In this document: positions 8,814 through 17,912 of the stretch, one piece after another
Position numbering within the stretch: position 1 is the stretch's first letter
Layout: each line of letters starts with the position of its first letter
Assembly (NCBI GenBank): GCA_002869185.1
Contig: PKTN01000009.1
Location: forward strand, 62,001 to 126,000
Reading direction: 5' to 3'
DNA from: Denitrovibrio sp.
Lineage (GTDB): Bacteria > Chrysiogenota > Deferribacteres > Deferribacterales > Geovibrionaceae
DNA: 64,000 nucleotides
Position numbers and translations under genes: made by a program
Notes under the pieces: generated by a model
The model's input: the letters and a program-made list of their open reading frames with translations, nothing else
What the model was told of the DNA's origin: nothing
Database searches by the model: none

Positions 8814-9677
8814 TCATTTGTTAGTTATTCCCAAGATTTTTTTAAGTTTAGATGTGTCGCCCCAAAACGCCATAGGTTCATAATCAGGATAAGGATAATA
8901 ACCGAAGTTTAGTTTAATGTTTGTGTCGATATCGTTTAAGTACTCTTCTATTAAGTTTCTAAGGGAAATAGAATCACCACTGCAGCAATTTATGACCTCA
9001 TTAGTGTAATTGGGTAGTAAAGCTATAGATGTAATAGTTTCTGCCATCTTTGTGATGTGTAGATAATCTCTAATTTGTTCGCCACCGCTAAGATTAAAAG
9101 ATTTTTCATTATTCGCTATTGCTCTATCCAGTGATGGAAATAGAGATCTTTCTGGTTGATTCGGTCCATACATATAGAATAATCTAAGCCAAATATATTC
9201 AAAACTAAACGATTTATTCAATTGTTCTATGTATCGCCTTAAAGTATCTTTAGCTATGGAATATGGCAGGGTTGGATTAGTCGGAGTATCTTCAGATATA
9301 CAACCGTTAATGTCACCGTATTCAAAGCAGGTACCTGTAACAATGATCTTTTGTAGCCCATTTGTTATTATATTATTAATGAATGCTATATGTTGAGAAA
9401 GAGTCACCTCAATATGCGTGAGTGATTTATAGTTATTTAGATCACTCCAGGCAAGATGGATAAGTATGTTCGGCTTATCGAAGTAGCTGTATAGGTCTTG
9501 CTTTATCTCTTTGGTAAAATCATATTGGATAAAAGTTACTTTTTCATACCAATCAAATCTCTGAGCTTTTATCTGAGATCTGCTACTAGCAATAATTTCA
9601 ACATTGGGTATTTTTAGCAGTGTATTTATTAGATGGTTTCCTATAAAACCTGTTGCTCCAGTTATGAGTATCTTCAT
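8814..9677 (-). CDS. NAD(P)-dependent sugar epimerase/reductase (extended SDR)
   Basis: The 287-residue protein has the SDR nucleotide site TGATGFIG at the N-terminus, a TGTCFEYG segment in the catalytic serine/threonine position and the YSIAK motif (YxxxK). It is shorter than the 330-residue dehydratases, which suits a 4-ketoreductase or epimerase. It lies next to the C-methyltransferase and the 3,5-epimerase-like gene, downstream of CDP-glucose synthesis, so it probably reduces the 4-keto group of the CDP-linked sugar as the final step. The stereochemistry of the product cannot be read from the sequence. Confidence 0.75.
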   Translation of the reverse strand: MKILITGATGFIGNHLINTLLKIPNVEIIASSRSQIKAQRFDWYEKVTFIQYDFTKEIKQDLYSYFDKPNILIHLAWSDLNNYKSLTHIEVTLSQHIAFINNIITNGLQKIIVTGTCFEYGDINGCISEDTPTNPTLPYSIAKDTLRRYIEQLNKSFSFEYIWLRLFYMYGPNQPERSLFPSLDRAIANNEKSFNLSGGEQIRDYLHITKMAETITSIALLPNYTNEVINCCSGDSISLRNLIEEYLNDIDTNIKLNFGYYPYPDYEPMAFWGDTSKLKKILGITNK

Positions 9678-9744
9678 TGTGCCCTCTCAAAAATAGGTTC
9701 TTAGAACTTGATAATTTTATAATTTCTTAATAGTAGAGAAAATA

Positions 9745-10302
9745 TTAAATATATAACCCATTGAAATTAGTAATATAAGGAGCATTGCTGTCTTTATCTG
9801 ATATTGTAGTGATTTCATCTGGCCAATCTATTCCTATAGAGGGGTCTTTAGCATTTAAGATACCTTCACTCTCTGGTGCATATAGTTGACTATTAAAATA
9901 TAATATCTCACAGTCATCTGTTAGTGCTTGAAAACCGTGAGCAAATCCCTCGGGTACGTATAACATATTCATATTCTTTCTACTGAGCACCTCTCCGTGC
10001 CACTGAAGAAAAGTAGGAGAATTCTTTCTTATATCGATGATTACATCAAAGATTGAACCACTGATACATTTAACTATTTTGATTTCTGAGTGAGGTGGGT
10101 GTTGAAAATGCATTCCTCTGACAGTCCCTTTTTTGTAGCTTAGCGATTGATTCACTTGAAGGAAAGGTTTGTCGGTTATTGATGAGAGCTCCTCAGTACA
10201 GTATACTCTAGCGAAAAAACCTCTATCATCTTTGAATGAATTTGGCGTAATTAAAAATGAATCCAATAATGGTAGTTTTTTGATATTTAGCTTGTTGCCC
10301 AT
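9745..10302 (-). CDS. RmlC-like 4-keto-6-deoxysugar 3,5-epimerase
   Basis: The 185-residue cupin has the RmlC hallmarks DDRGFFAR near residue 25, RGMHFQ near 65 with the catalytic His, VIIDIRK, and VPEGFAHGFQ near 123. It starts inside the last 16 bases of the rfbG-like gene, which indicates coupled translation. Its neighbours make a CDP-linked 4-keto-6-deoxy sugar, so it more likely epimerises that intermediate (at C3, C5 or both) than the dTDP one; a second, true dTDP-rhamnose epimerase is encoded at 42982-43530. Only moderate identity is visible between the two copies, so they are not a recent duplication. Confidence 0.85.
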   Translation of the reverse strand: MGNKLNIKKLPLLDSFLITPNSFKDDRGFFARVYCTEELSSITDKPFLQVNQSLSYKKGTVRGMHFQHPPHSEIKIVKCISGSIFDVIIDIRKNSPTFLQWHGEVLSRKNMNMLYVPEGFAHGFQALTDDCEILYFNSQLYAPESEGILNAKDPSIGIDWPDEITTISDKDSNAPYITNFNGLYI

Positions 10303-11387
10303 ATGCGTCCCTTGTTTACAGCATCAGATATATATATTTCAAGATCAGATAAAGTATTGACTTTATTTACTTCGTAAAACGTCTTATACCACATCGCTGT
10401 TTTCTCAAATGTTTTATCTGAAGACCAGACTTCTGACCAATTAAGCTTAAAGTGTGCTTTGCTACAATCAAGCTTAAGTAAGTTCGCTTCATGTGGTTGA
10501 TTTTTATTAGAGTCAATTTCGTAGTCTATTTTATCCCAATACTTTTTGATATTATTAAATACTTCTTCGACCGTGATACTTTTTTCATCACTCGGACCAA
10601 AGTTCCATGCTTCGGCATACGATTTATTACCCTCAAGAAGCTTCTGACCAATAGCCAGATATCCACTAAGCGGTTCTAATACATGTTGCCAAGGTCTTGT
10701 TGCATGTGGATTACGTATTTTTACTTTATTATTTGCAACAGCAGATAAAACAATATCTGTCATCAACCTGTCTTGGGCCCAATCACCACCACCAATAACA
10801 TTGCCTGCTCTACAGCTGGCAAGAAGTATATTATGCTCGACTCCGTATTTGTCTATATTAAAGAATGAATTGCGATAGGAGTTTGTGATAAGCTCTGCAC
10901 ATCCTTTAGAGGCGCTATATGGGTCGTGTCCACCCATTGGGTCACTCTCTCTGTAGCCCCATAGCCATTCTTTGTTTTCATATGCTTTATCGCTGGTTAT
11001 ATTAACAATAGCTTTTACTGATTTAGTCTTTTTGCAAGCTTCAAAAACCCTTGCTGTCCCAATAATATTTGTTTCAAGAGTTTGGATTGGGTCACTATAT
11101 GAAAGACGTACAAGTGGCTGTGCAGCAAGGTGGAAAACGATATCTGGCTGATGTTTTTCTAATATTGAGTCGAGCTTATCCTGATTTCTGATGTCTCCTA
11201 TGACAGACTCAATATCTAAATCGAGAAGCTCAAAGTGATTAGGCTTCGTAGGTGCTTCGAGTGCATAGCCTACAACATTTGCACCCATTTGCTTTAGCCA
11301 GTAACTAAGCCAAGAACCTTTAAAGCCAGTGTGCCCTGTAACTAAAACTGTGCAGTTTTTGTATATACCATTAAAAAGATTATTCAT
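10287..11387 (-). CDS. rfbG: CDP-glucose 4,6-dehydratase
   Basis: The protein converts CDP-glucose to CDP-4-keto-6-deoxyglucose. It has the SDR start VLVTGHTGFKGSW, typical of RfbG, then NITSDKAYEN, YSASKG as the YxxxK site, and VIGGGDW in the substrate region. The frame is open 42 bases further upstream, but the ATG at 11387 gives the usual family start (MNNLFNGIYKN) and overlaps the rfbF stop by 8 bases within GGATGAATAA. With this start it has 366 residues, which is normal. It forms a coupled pair with rfbF. Confidence 0.9.
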   Translation of the reverse strand: MNNLFNGIYKNCTVLVTGHTGFKGSWLSYWLKQMGANVVGYALEAPTKPNHFELLDLDIESVIGDIRNQDKLDSILEKHQPDIVFHLAAQPLVRLSYSDPIQTLETNIIGTARVFEACKKTKSVKAIVNITSDKAYENKEWLWGYRESDPMGGHDPYSASKGCAELITNSYRNSFFNIDKYGVEHNILLASCRAGNVIGGGDWAQDRLMTDIVLSAVANNKVKIRNPHATRPWQHVLEPLSGYLAIGQKLLEGNKSYAEAWNFGPSDEKSITVEEVFNNIKKYWDKIDYEIDSNKNQPHEANLLKLDCSKAHFKLNWSEVWSSDKTFEKTAMWYKTFYEVNKVNTLSDLEIYISDAVNKGRIWATS

Positions 11388-12153
11388 CCCAAACTTTCCA
11401 GTCCGCATTATTGTTGTCCCAAAGCTCATTCAGTACTATTTTATCACGCAGGGTATCCATGCATCTCCAGAAACCGTTGTGCTTAAATGCCATCAGGTCG
11501 CCATTGTTGCTTAATTTTTCTAGTGGGTCTTTTTCAAAGATAGTATTGTCTCCATCAATGAAGTCTAGAACCTCTGGTTCACAAACAAAGAAACCACCAT
11601 TTATCCAGCTACCATCCCCAAGAGGCTTTTCTACAAACTGAAGGACAGTTTCATTATCTATATCTAAAGCTCCAAACCTACCTTCTGGCTGAACAGCAGT
11701 CATTGAAAGCTTTTTGCAGTGTGTTTTGTGAAAATCGACTAAAGCTTTGATGTCAACATTTGCTACACCATCTCCATAGGTTAAAAGGAATGAAGATTCT
11801 CCTATATAATCCTTCGCCTTTTTTATACGTCCACCTGTCATTGTATTGCCACCAGTATCAAGTAGGGTTACTTTCCATGGCTCAGATGTGTTGTCGTGGA
11901 CTGTCATATTATTATTTGTTAGATCTATTGTTATGCTACTTTGGTGAAGGAAATAGTTCGCAAAGTACTCTTTGATGTAGTAGCCTTTGTAGCCCAACAA
12001 TATAACAAATTCATTGAAACCAAAGCTGGAATATATCTTCATTATGTGCCAAAGTATTGGCTTACCGCCTATTTCTATCATCGGCTTTGGGCGAACATCC
12101 GTCTCTTCACTTAATCGAGTACCGTGACCACCAGCTAATATTAAAACCTTCAT
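11380..12153 (-). CDS. rfbF: Glucose-1-phosphate cytidylyltransferase
   Basis: The enzyme makes CDP-glucose from CTP and glucose 1-phosphate, the entry to CDP-6-deoxysugars. The N-terminal LILAGGHGTRLSEET is the nucleotidyltransferase signature; it is followed by KPMIEIGGKPILWH and later LTYGDGVANVD with the metal-binding Asp. The first in-frame ATG is at 12171, but the ATG at 12153 (MKVLILAGG) matches the family start and gives 257 residues, the usual size. It is immediately followed by rfbG with an 8-base overlap. Confidence 0.92.
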   Translation of the reverse strand: MKVLILAGGHGTRLSEETDVRPKPMIEIGGKPILWHIMKIYSSFGFNEFVILLGYKGYYIKEYFANYFLHQSSITIDLTNNNMTVHDNTSEPWKVTLLDTGGNTMTGGRIKKAKDYIGESSFLLTYGDGVANVDIKALVDFHKTHCKKLSMTAVQPEGRFGALDIDNETVLQFVEKPLGDGSWINGGFFVCEPEVLDFIDGDNTIFEKDPLEKLSNNGDLMAFKHNGFWRCMDTLRDKIVLNELWDNNNADWKVWDE

Positions 12154-12244
12154 ATAAGCTCCTGTAGGCAATTTGTTTATGTTGATTTACTAAGTATTAA
12201 TCTAAGTTACATCGTAAGCTGTATGTTATCTTAGTGAAACATTA

Positions 12245-14065
12245 TTAGTCAACTGTGTTTAATAGAAATTGTATTAGCTCTGCTCTGTCTTCTAGGGAGC
12301 GCTCTATGTTCTTAATTTTACATGTTATAGTCTTTTCATCTAAGCTCTTATAAGCATCGACAACTTTATTTACTTTGCAGTGAGGTGTACTTGTTGTTGC
12401 CTCATCACTATTGCAGAGTTCTTCGTACATCTTTTCACCTGGTCTAAGCCCTGTGTATATAATATCAATATCTTCATACGGAGTCAGCTTATTTAGCTTG
12501 ATGAGGTTTTCTGCCAGTGTTCGTATAAGTACAGGTTCACCCATGTCTAGAATAAATACCTCGCCACCAGTACCCATTACTGTTGATTGGAATACAAGAG
12601 ATACTGCCTCAGGAATACTCATAAAGTATCGTTCCATCTTTTCATCGGTCACTAATACAGGACCACCACGCTCTATTTGTTTTAAGAAGATTGGGATAAC
12701 GCTCCCCCTGCTTCCAAGGACGTTACCAAATCTTACTGATATGAATTTTGTTTTTTTCCTACGGTTTGCTATGCAACAAATTTTTTCTGCTAGTTTTTTT
12801 GTTGCACCCATTGCACTTGTGGGGTTTACTGCTTTATCTGTGGAGATGTTAACCATTATATCAACATTAAAAGTGATACAAAGTTCTGTAATATGTTTAG
12901 TAGCAAAGATATTCGTCCTAACGGCTTCCTCAGGAAAGGCTTCCATAAGAGGCACATGTTTATATGCCGCAGTATGAAAGAGTATGTCTATATTGTTATC
13001 TTGGAAGAGCGTTTCTAACTTTTTTTGGTTTCTTATGTCGCAAATAAAAGGCTTGAAACTATCAGTATCTAAATCCAAGGATAAGTCATGTAAATCTGTT
13101 TCATCGATTTCTATGCCAATAATATCTTTTGGCTTATAAATTAATAGTTGTTTTACAATCTCAGATCCTATAGAGCCACCAGCTCCTGTTACTGCAATAA
13201 CTTTGCCTTCAATCATTTTTGAGATATTCTCATTATCAATAATAACAGAGTCTCTTGATAGTAAGTCTTCGATATTAATATTATGAAGATGTTTAACTGA
13301 TGAGATGTTGTCGTCAAGTTTATCAAATCCCTTGGCTATTTTTATATTGATAATGCCATAATCTATTAATCGTTGATATATTGTTTTAGAGACTTGATGG
13401 TCTATATCACCAAGGGCAATTACAGCACATGTGATATTAAGGTCTTTTAAAACTTCTTCAAGCTTATCAAGTCCACCTACGACTTCGACATTGTGTATCT
13501 TTGTATTCCATTTTCGCTCATCATTATCAATGAACGCTACAGGTTTGATAGAGTATAACGCTGATGAATTTAGGTCTCTGACAATCTGTTCACCGACATT
13601 TCTTGCACCAATAATAACGGCCGCCTCTCCAGTATTATTATTCTTCAGTATCTCATTTAAGAATCTTTTTAAAATCCTGAGTGTCGCTATAGATGAAAAA
13701 GAAAACATGAAGTCGATAATTATAATTCCAAGAGGCAGATAGTACCCTCTAACATTAGATCTAAAGTAAAAATCTATTGAGAATATAATAAAGAATACAA
13801 TAGAGAGAGAACGTGTTGTTTTCCAGAGCTCATTGACACTGAAAAAACGCCAAGTAAATGTGTAGCCGGGAGATATCGCAAGTGAAGTTGATTTTGCAAT
13901 GATGACGGCAGGCAACCATGATATGAAAGCTGTTTTAAGCTCATAAGGAAAATAAAAGCCAAATCTTAATATAGTGGCGAAATACAATGAGAACATGAAT
14001 ATCGCTATATCAAAAAAGACAAAGAAAAGTAGCCTCTTGTGTACAGTAGGTTTTAGTAAATTCAT
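12245..14065 (-). CDS. Membrane UDP-N-acetylglucosamine 4,6-dehydratase (PglF/CapD type)
   Basis: The 606-residue protein has about four N-terminal membrane segments (residues 10-115), a first Rossmann region (AAVIIGARNVGEQI near 148) and a C-terminal SDR dehydratase domain starting VTGAGGSIGSEIVKQ near 292. The catalytic region has NISTDKAVNPTSAMGATK, where the usual Tyr of YxxxK is replaced by Met, as known for PglF/FlaA1-type dehydratases. Such enzymes turn UDP-GlcNAc into UDP-4-keto-6-deoxy sugar at the membrane. It overlaps the PglC-like gene by 4 bases and is followed upstream by a DegT aminotransferase, the gene set for a UDP-4-amino-6-deoxy sugar. Confidence 0.9.
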   Translation of the reverse strand: MNLLKPTVHKRLLFFVFFDIAIFMFSLYFATILRFGFYFPYELKTAFISWLPAVIIAKSTSLAISPGYTFTWRFFSVNELWKTTRSLSIVFFIIFSIDFYFRSNVRGYYLPLGIIIIDFMFSFSSIATLRILKRFLNEILKNNNTGEAAVIIGARNVGEQIVRDLNSSALYSIKPVAFIDNDERKWNTKIHNVEVVGGLDKLEEVLKDLNITCAVIALGDIDHQVSKTIYQRLIDYGIINIKIAKGFDKLDDNISSVKHLHNINIEDLLSRDSVIIDNENISKMIEGKVIAVTGAGGSIGSEIVKQLLIYKPKDIIGIEIDETDLHDLSLDLDTDSFKPFICDIRNQKKLETLFQDNNIDILFHTAAYKHVPLMEAFPEEAVRTNIFATKHITELCITFNVDIMVNISTDKAVNPTSAMGATKKLAEKICCIANRRKKTKFISVRFGNVLGSRGSVIPIFLKQIERGGPVLVTDEKMERYFMSIPEAVSLVFQSTVMGTGGEVFILDMGEPVLIRTLAENLIKLNKLTPYEDIDIIYTGLRPGEKMYEELCNSDEATTSTPHCKVNKVVDAYKSLDEKTITCKIKNIERSLEDRAELIQFLLNTVD

Positions 14066-14640
14066 TTAAGTATCTCTAAAATTGTTTTAAAAATTAGTTT
14101 CATATCTGTAGCCAAACTCATGTCTTTTATATATTTCATATAGTATATGATTTTTTGCGGAAGTATTTGTTTAATATATACTTCTTCTTTGTTAGCAACT
14201 TTTTCAAGTATCGCATTCTCATCTTTATATTCTATGGCTGCATAGTCTGTTATGCCAGGTCTAACTGTGAGTATATGATCATATTCTATTGGGAAAAGGT
14301 CAACATATTTTCGCACTTCTGGGCGAGGACCTACTAAACTCATGTCTCCAATTAGGACGTTAAAAAGCTGAGGGAGTTCATCAATCTTATATTTCCTTAA
14401 AAGAGTCCCTATATCGCTGATCCTTGGGTCATTACTAGTGCTTAATAGAAGCCCTTTTTTATCAGCATCCTGCACCATAGTTCTGAATTTGATGATTTTA
14501 AAGTCTCTATTATGCCTGCCTACACGAGTCTGTTTATAGAAAACTGGAAATCCAGAATCCATAATAATCAGGATAGAGAAAAAGAACAAAAAAGGGAGTA
14601 AGACTATAAGCCCCAATAATGACAAAATTATATCAAGCAA
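14062..14640 (-). CDS. PglC-like initiating sugar-phosphate transferase
   Basis: The 192-residue protein is a small monotopic phosphoglycosyl transferase: one hydrophobic N-terminal re-entrant helix (about residues 3-26), then IIKFRTMV, LLRKYKIDELPQL with the Asp-Glu dyad, MSLVGPRPE and RPGITDYA. It would move a sugar 1-phosphate from a UDP-sugar to undecaprenyl phosphate and so start glycan assembly. No ATG is available; the TTG at 14640 is taken, but family members usually have Lys-Arg just before LLD, and Lys-Arg codons are present immediately upstream, so a start a little further upstream (with a rare codon) is possible. It is downstream of the aminotransferase by 23 bases and overlaps the dehydratase gene by 4. 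Confidence 0.88.
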   Translation of the reverse strand: MLDIILSLLGLIVLLPFLFFFSILIIMDSGFPVFYKQTRVGRHNRDFKIIKFRTMVQDADKKGLLLSTSNDPRISDIGTLLRKYKIDELPQLFNVLIGDMSLVGPRPEVRKYVDLFPIEYDHILTVRPGITDYAAIEYKDENAILEKVANKEEVYIKQILPQKIIYYMKYIKDMSLATDMKLIFKTILEILK

Positions 14641-14663
14641 ACGCTTAATTGGATGATATATAT

Positions 14664-15791
14664 TTATTTTGTGTACTCCAAAACTTTTTTAGTTATATAT
14701 GCCACTTGTTCGTGAGATAAATCAGGGTATATAGGTAAAGAGAGCGATTTAGAGAACACTTCTTCAGCAACCGGATAGTGTGTGTCATTATATTTGAATT
14801 TTTCCTTATAGAATGTCATATGATGAACTGGAATAAAGTGTACTGATGTATTGATTCCAGCCTCTTTAAGTTTTAAGTGCAGCTCATCTCGATTATCTAC
14901 TTTAATGACATAAAGGTGTCTGCTAGTCGTCCTATCAGGCTTTATAGTTGGACAAGTTATATTGCTTTCTTGAAAAGCCTTATCGTATGCCTGGGCGATA
15001 TCTTCACGCCGCCGACACATCCATTCAAGCTTTTTTAGTTGCGTTAAACCTAATGCCGCATTTATATCTGTCATATTATACTTGAAGCCATTATCAACTA
15101 TATCATATACCCATGAGCCTTTTTTAGTGTATCTGTCCCATGCATCATTATTGATGCCATGCAACCTATTTATTTTCATGTTTTTGATATACTCGACATT
15201 ATTGGAAGCTGCCATACCGCCTTCTCCACAAGCCAAAGTTTTTGTTGCATAAAAGCTGAAGCAAGTGATATCGCCTATCGTCCCAATAGGCTGATTATTA
15301 TAGGAGGCAGGTAATGCATGTGCAGCATCTTCTATAATCTTAAGATTATGTTTTTTTGCAATATCCATTATCTCATTCATGTCGCAAGGTTGTCCGCCAA
15401 AATGAACTGGAATGATTGCTTTAGTTTTATCTGTAATAAGCGCATTAATTTTTGATACATCAATATTATGTGTGTCATATTCAATGTCGCATAGTATAGG
15501 TATGGCATTAAAATATGTGACTACTTCTGCAGTCGCTATAAATGTGTTTGTAGGTATTATAACTTCGTCGTTCTCTTTTAGTCCGATGGCTTTGAGTGCG
15601 AGGTGTAATGCTGCTGTAGCAGAGTTGCAAGAGAGGCATTTATCTTCATTGTTGTTAAAAAGATATGAACTAAATTTTTTTTCGAACTCAATTGTTTTTG
15701 GTCCCATAGTGAGCCATCCAGATTTGATAGCTTCAGTCACTGAATGAAGTTCTTTTTCAGTTATATGTGTTTTATGAAACGGAATATCCAT
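14664..15791 (-). CDS. DegT/DnrJ/EryC1 sugar aminotransferase
   Basis: The 375-residue protein is a PLP-dependent nucleotide-sugar aminotransferase. It has SGWLTMGP at the N-terminus, EDAAHALPA, and SFYATKT near residue 185 with the PLP-binding lysine, followed by CGEGG. It is the first gene of the long minus-strand operon, just after a recognisable promoter. Next to a PglF-like dehydratase and PglC-like transferase it would make a UDP-4-amino-4,6-dideoxy sugar (PglE role). The divergent genes beside it are WbpD- and WbpB-like and need a WbpE-type 3-aminotransferase, so this single enzyme could serve that pathway instead. Sequence alone does not decide. Confidence 0.85.
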   Translation of the reverse strand: MDIPFHKTHITEKELHSVTEAIKSGWLTMGPKTIEFEKKFSSYLFNNNEDKCLSCNSATAALHLALKAIGLKENDEVIIPTNTFIATAEVVTYFNAIPILCDIEYDTHNIDVSKINALITDKTKAIIPVHFGGQPCDMNEIMDIAKKHNLKIIEDAAHALPASYNNQPIGTIGDITCFSFYATKTLACGEGGMAASNNVEYIKNMKINRLHGINNDAWDRYTKKGSWVYDIVDNGFKYNMTDINAALGLTQLKKLEWMCRRREDIAQAYDKAFQESNITCPTIKPDRTTSRHLYVIKVDNRDELHLKLKEAGINTSVHFIPVHHMTFYKEKFKYNDTHYPVAEEVFSKSLSLPIYPDLSHEQVAYITKKVLEYTK

Positions 15792-15870
15792 TTATCATAC
15801 CCTTCGAGCAGTTCTTAGCAGGATAATATCTTTTATGGCTTATGGATATTACTATTACTACTAATACTGT

Positions 15871-15899
15871 ATGATACATAGTAAGTTTGTTTCATTCAA
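15871..15899 (-). promoter_or_regulatory. Predicted sigma70 promoter of the minus-strand glycan operon
   Basis: On the minus strand TTGAAT (15899-15894) and TATCAT (15876-15871) are separated by 17 bases. Transcription would begin near 15864, about 70 bases before the aminotransferase ATG at 15791. No other good promoter pair was seen between here and 3184, and gene spacing is tight over most of that stretch. Confidence 0.45.
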
Positions 15900-16001
15900 G
15901 TAGTAATTGCGAGATTAACTATTTATACTTATGAAAGTTTAATGACTTAAGTATTGGATGGAGTAAGTGGTGAAGATTTGTGCATAAAGTGAGTATTACC
16001 A

Positions 16002-16031
16002 TTGACAATCAGGGCTTTTATTTACGATAAT
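16002..16031 (+). promoter_or_regulatory. Predicted sigma70 promoter of the WbpD/WbpB/WbpA-like genes
   Basis: TTGACA (16002-16007) and GATAAT (16026-16031) are 18 bases apart, a near-consensus pair. The start would be near 16038, about 20 bases before the ATG at 16058. The 266-base divergent space 15792-16057 holds this promoter and the opposite one for the minus-strand operon; I see no gene in it. Confidence 0.55.
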
Positions 16032-16057
16032 ACAAAAAAATAATAAAAGAGGACAGT

Positions 16058-16825
16058 ATGAATCATGTAATTTCGCCAAGTGCTGTTGTAGGCTCTGAGA
16101 CTAAAATAGGACACTTCTCTGTCGTGTCAGACGATGTTAAGATTGGTCAAGGTTGTGTGATAGGAAACAATGTTATTATTCACGATGGTACCATTATAGG
16201 TGATAACGTACGTATTGATGACAATACAGTTATTGGTAAGAGACCTATGAAGGCTGCAAACAGCCAGATTACAAAAGATGAGGAATTGCCTGCGGCAAAT
16301 ATTTCTTCAAACTGCATTATTGGAACATCGGTTGTTATTTATAGGGGTTGTTCACTCGGAGAAAAAGTTCTTGTCGCTGACCTTTCTACAGTGAGAGAGA
16401 ATGTCACTGTAGGTAAATTTACAATTATCGGAAGAGGCGTTGCAGTTGAGAATTATTGTACTATTGGATCATATTGTAAACTTGAAACAAATGTTTATAT
16501 TACGGCATATTCAAAACTTGGTGACTGGTGCTTTATTGCTCCTTGTGTAGCAACATCAAACGATAACTATATGGGTCGTTCCGAGCAGAGGAAGAGTGAG
16601 TTTGAGGGTGTTATAATTGAAGATGGAGGAAGAGTAGGCGTTAATGCGACGATTCTTCCTGGTAAAACAATAGGTTCAGAGAGTATGATTGCTGCCGGAG
16701 CTGTTGTGACCAAAGACACAGCTCCTAAGAAAATTTTTGCAGGGCTTCCAGCTAAAGAATTTGGTGATATACCAGAAGACCAGACTCTTGCGACACATAA
16801 AGAGTATATAAACGTAAATAAATGA
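16058..16825 (+). CDS. WbpD-like hexapeptide N-acetyltransferase
   Basis: The 255-residue protein is a left-handed beta-helix made of many [LIV]GxxxxI hexapeptide turns from residue 8 to about 225 (for example IGHFSVV, IGQGCVI, IGNNVII). It ends with the usual AAGAVVTKD and IFAGLPAKEFG segment. It would transfer acetyl from acetyl-CoA to the 3-amino group of a UDP-aminouronate. It is longer than the 190-residue WbpD of Pseudomonas, with extra helix turns at the N-terminus, so the acceptor could differ. It begins a plus-strand operon with a WlbA/WbpB-like oxidoreductase 25 bases downstream. Confidence 0.75.
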   Translation: MNHVISPSAVVGSETKIGHFSVVSDDVKIGQGCVIGNNVIIHDGTIIGDNVRIDDNTVIGKRPMKAANSQITKDEELPAANISSNCIIGTSVVIYRGCSLGEKVLVADLSTVRENVTVGKFTIIGRGVAVENYCTIGSYCKLETNVYITAYSKLGDWCFIAPCVATSNDNYMGRSEQRKSEFEGVIIEDGGRVGVNATILPGKTIGSESMIAAGAVVTKDTAPKKIFAGLPAKEFGDIPEDQTLATHKEYINVNK

Positions 16826-16850
16826 AATAAAAATAAACGGAGGCTCATAG

Positions 16851-17792
<942 letters not shown>

Positions 17793-17804
17793 TAGTTATC
17801 ATAG

Positions 17805-17836
17805 GCAGATTGATTTAGATTGATCTGCTTTTTTTT
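17805..17836 (+). terminator. Predicted rho-independent terminator after the WbpB-like gene
   Basis: A GCAGAT arm (17805-17810) and an ATCTGC arm (17823-17828) enclose a 12-base loop and are followed by a run of eight T. The stem is short, so partial read-through to the dehydrogenase gene at 17913 is likely. Confidence 0.5.
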
Positions 17837-17912
17837 ATTAATATGATATTATTTGACTCTTTTTGTGAAATTCAATATACTTACCACTTCTTTGACCGTG
17901 GAGTAGCTTAAT

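Noticed and set aside
12411..12977. A 188-codon open frame opposite the PglF-like gene
   Set aside because: Antisense to the conserved dehydratase domain; its composition reflects the opposite strand.
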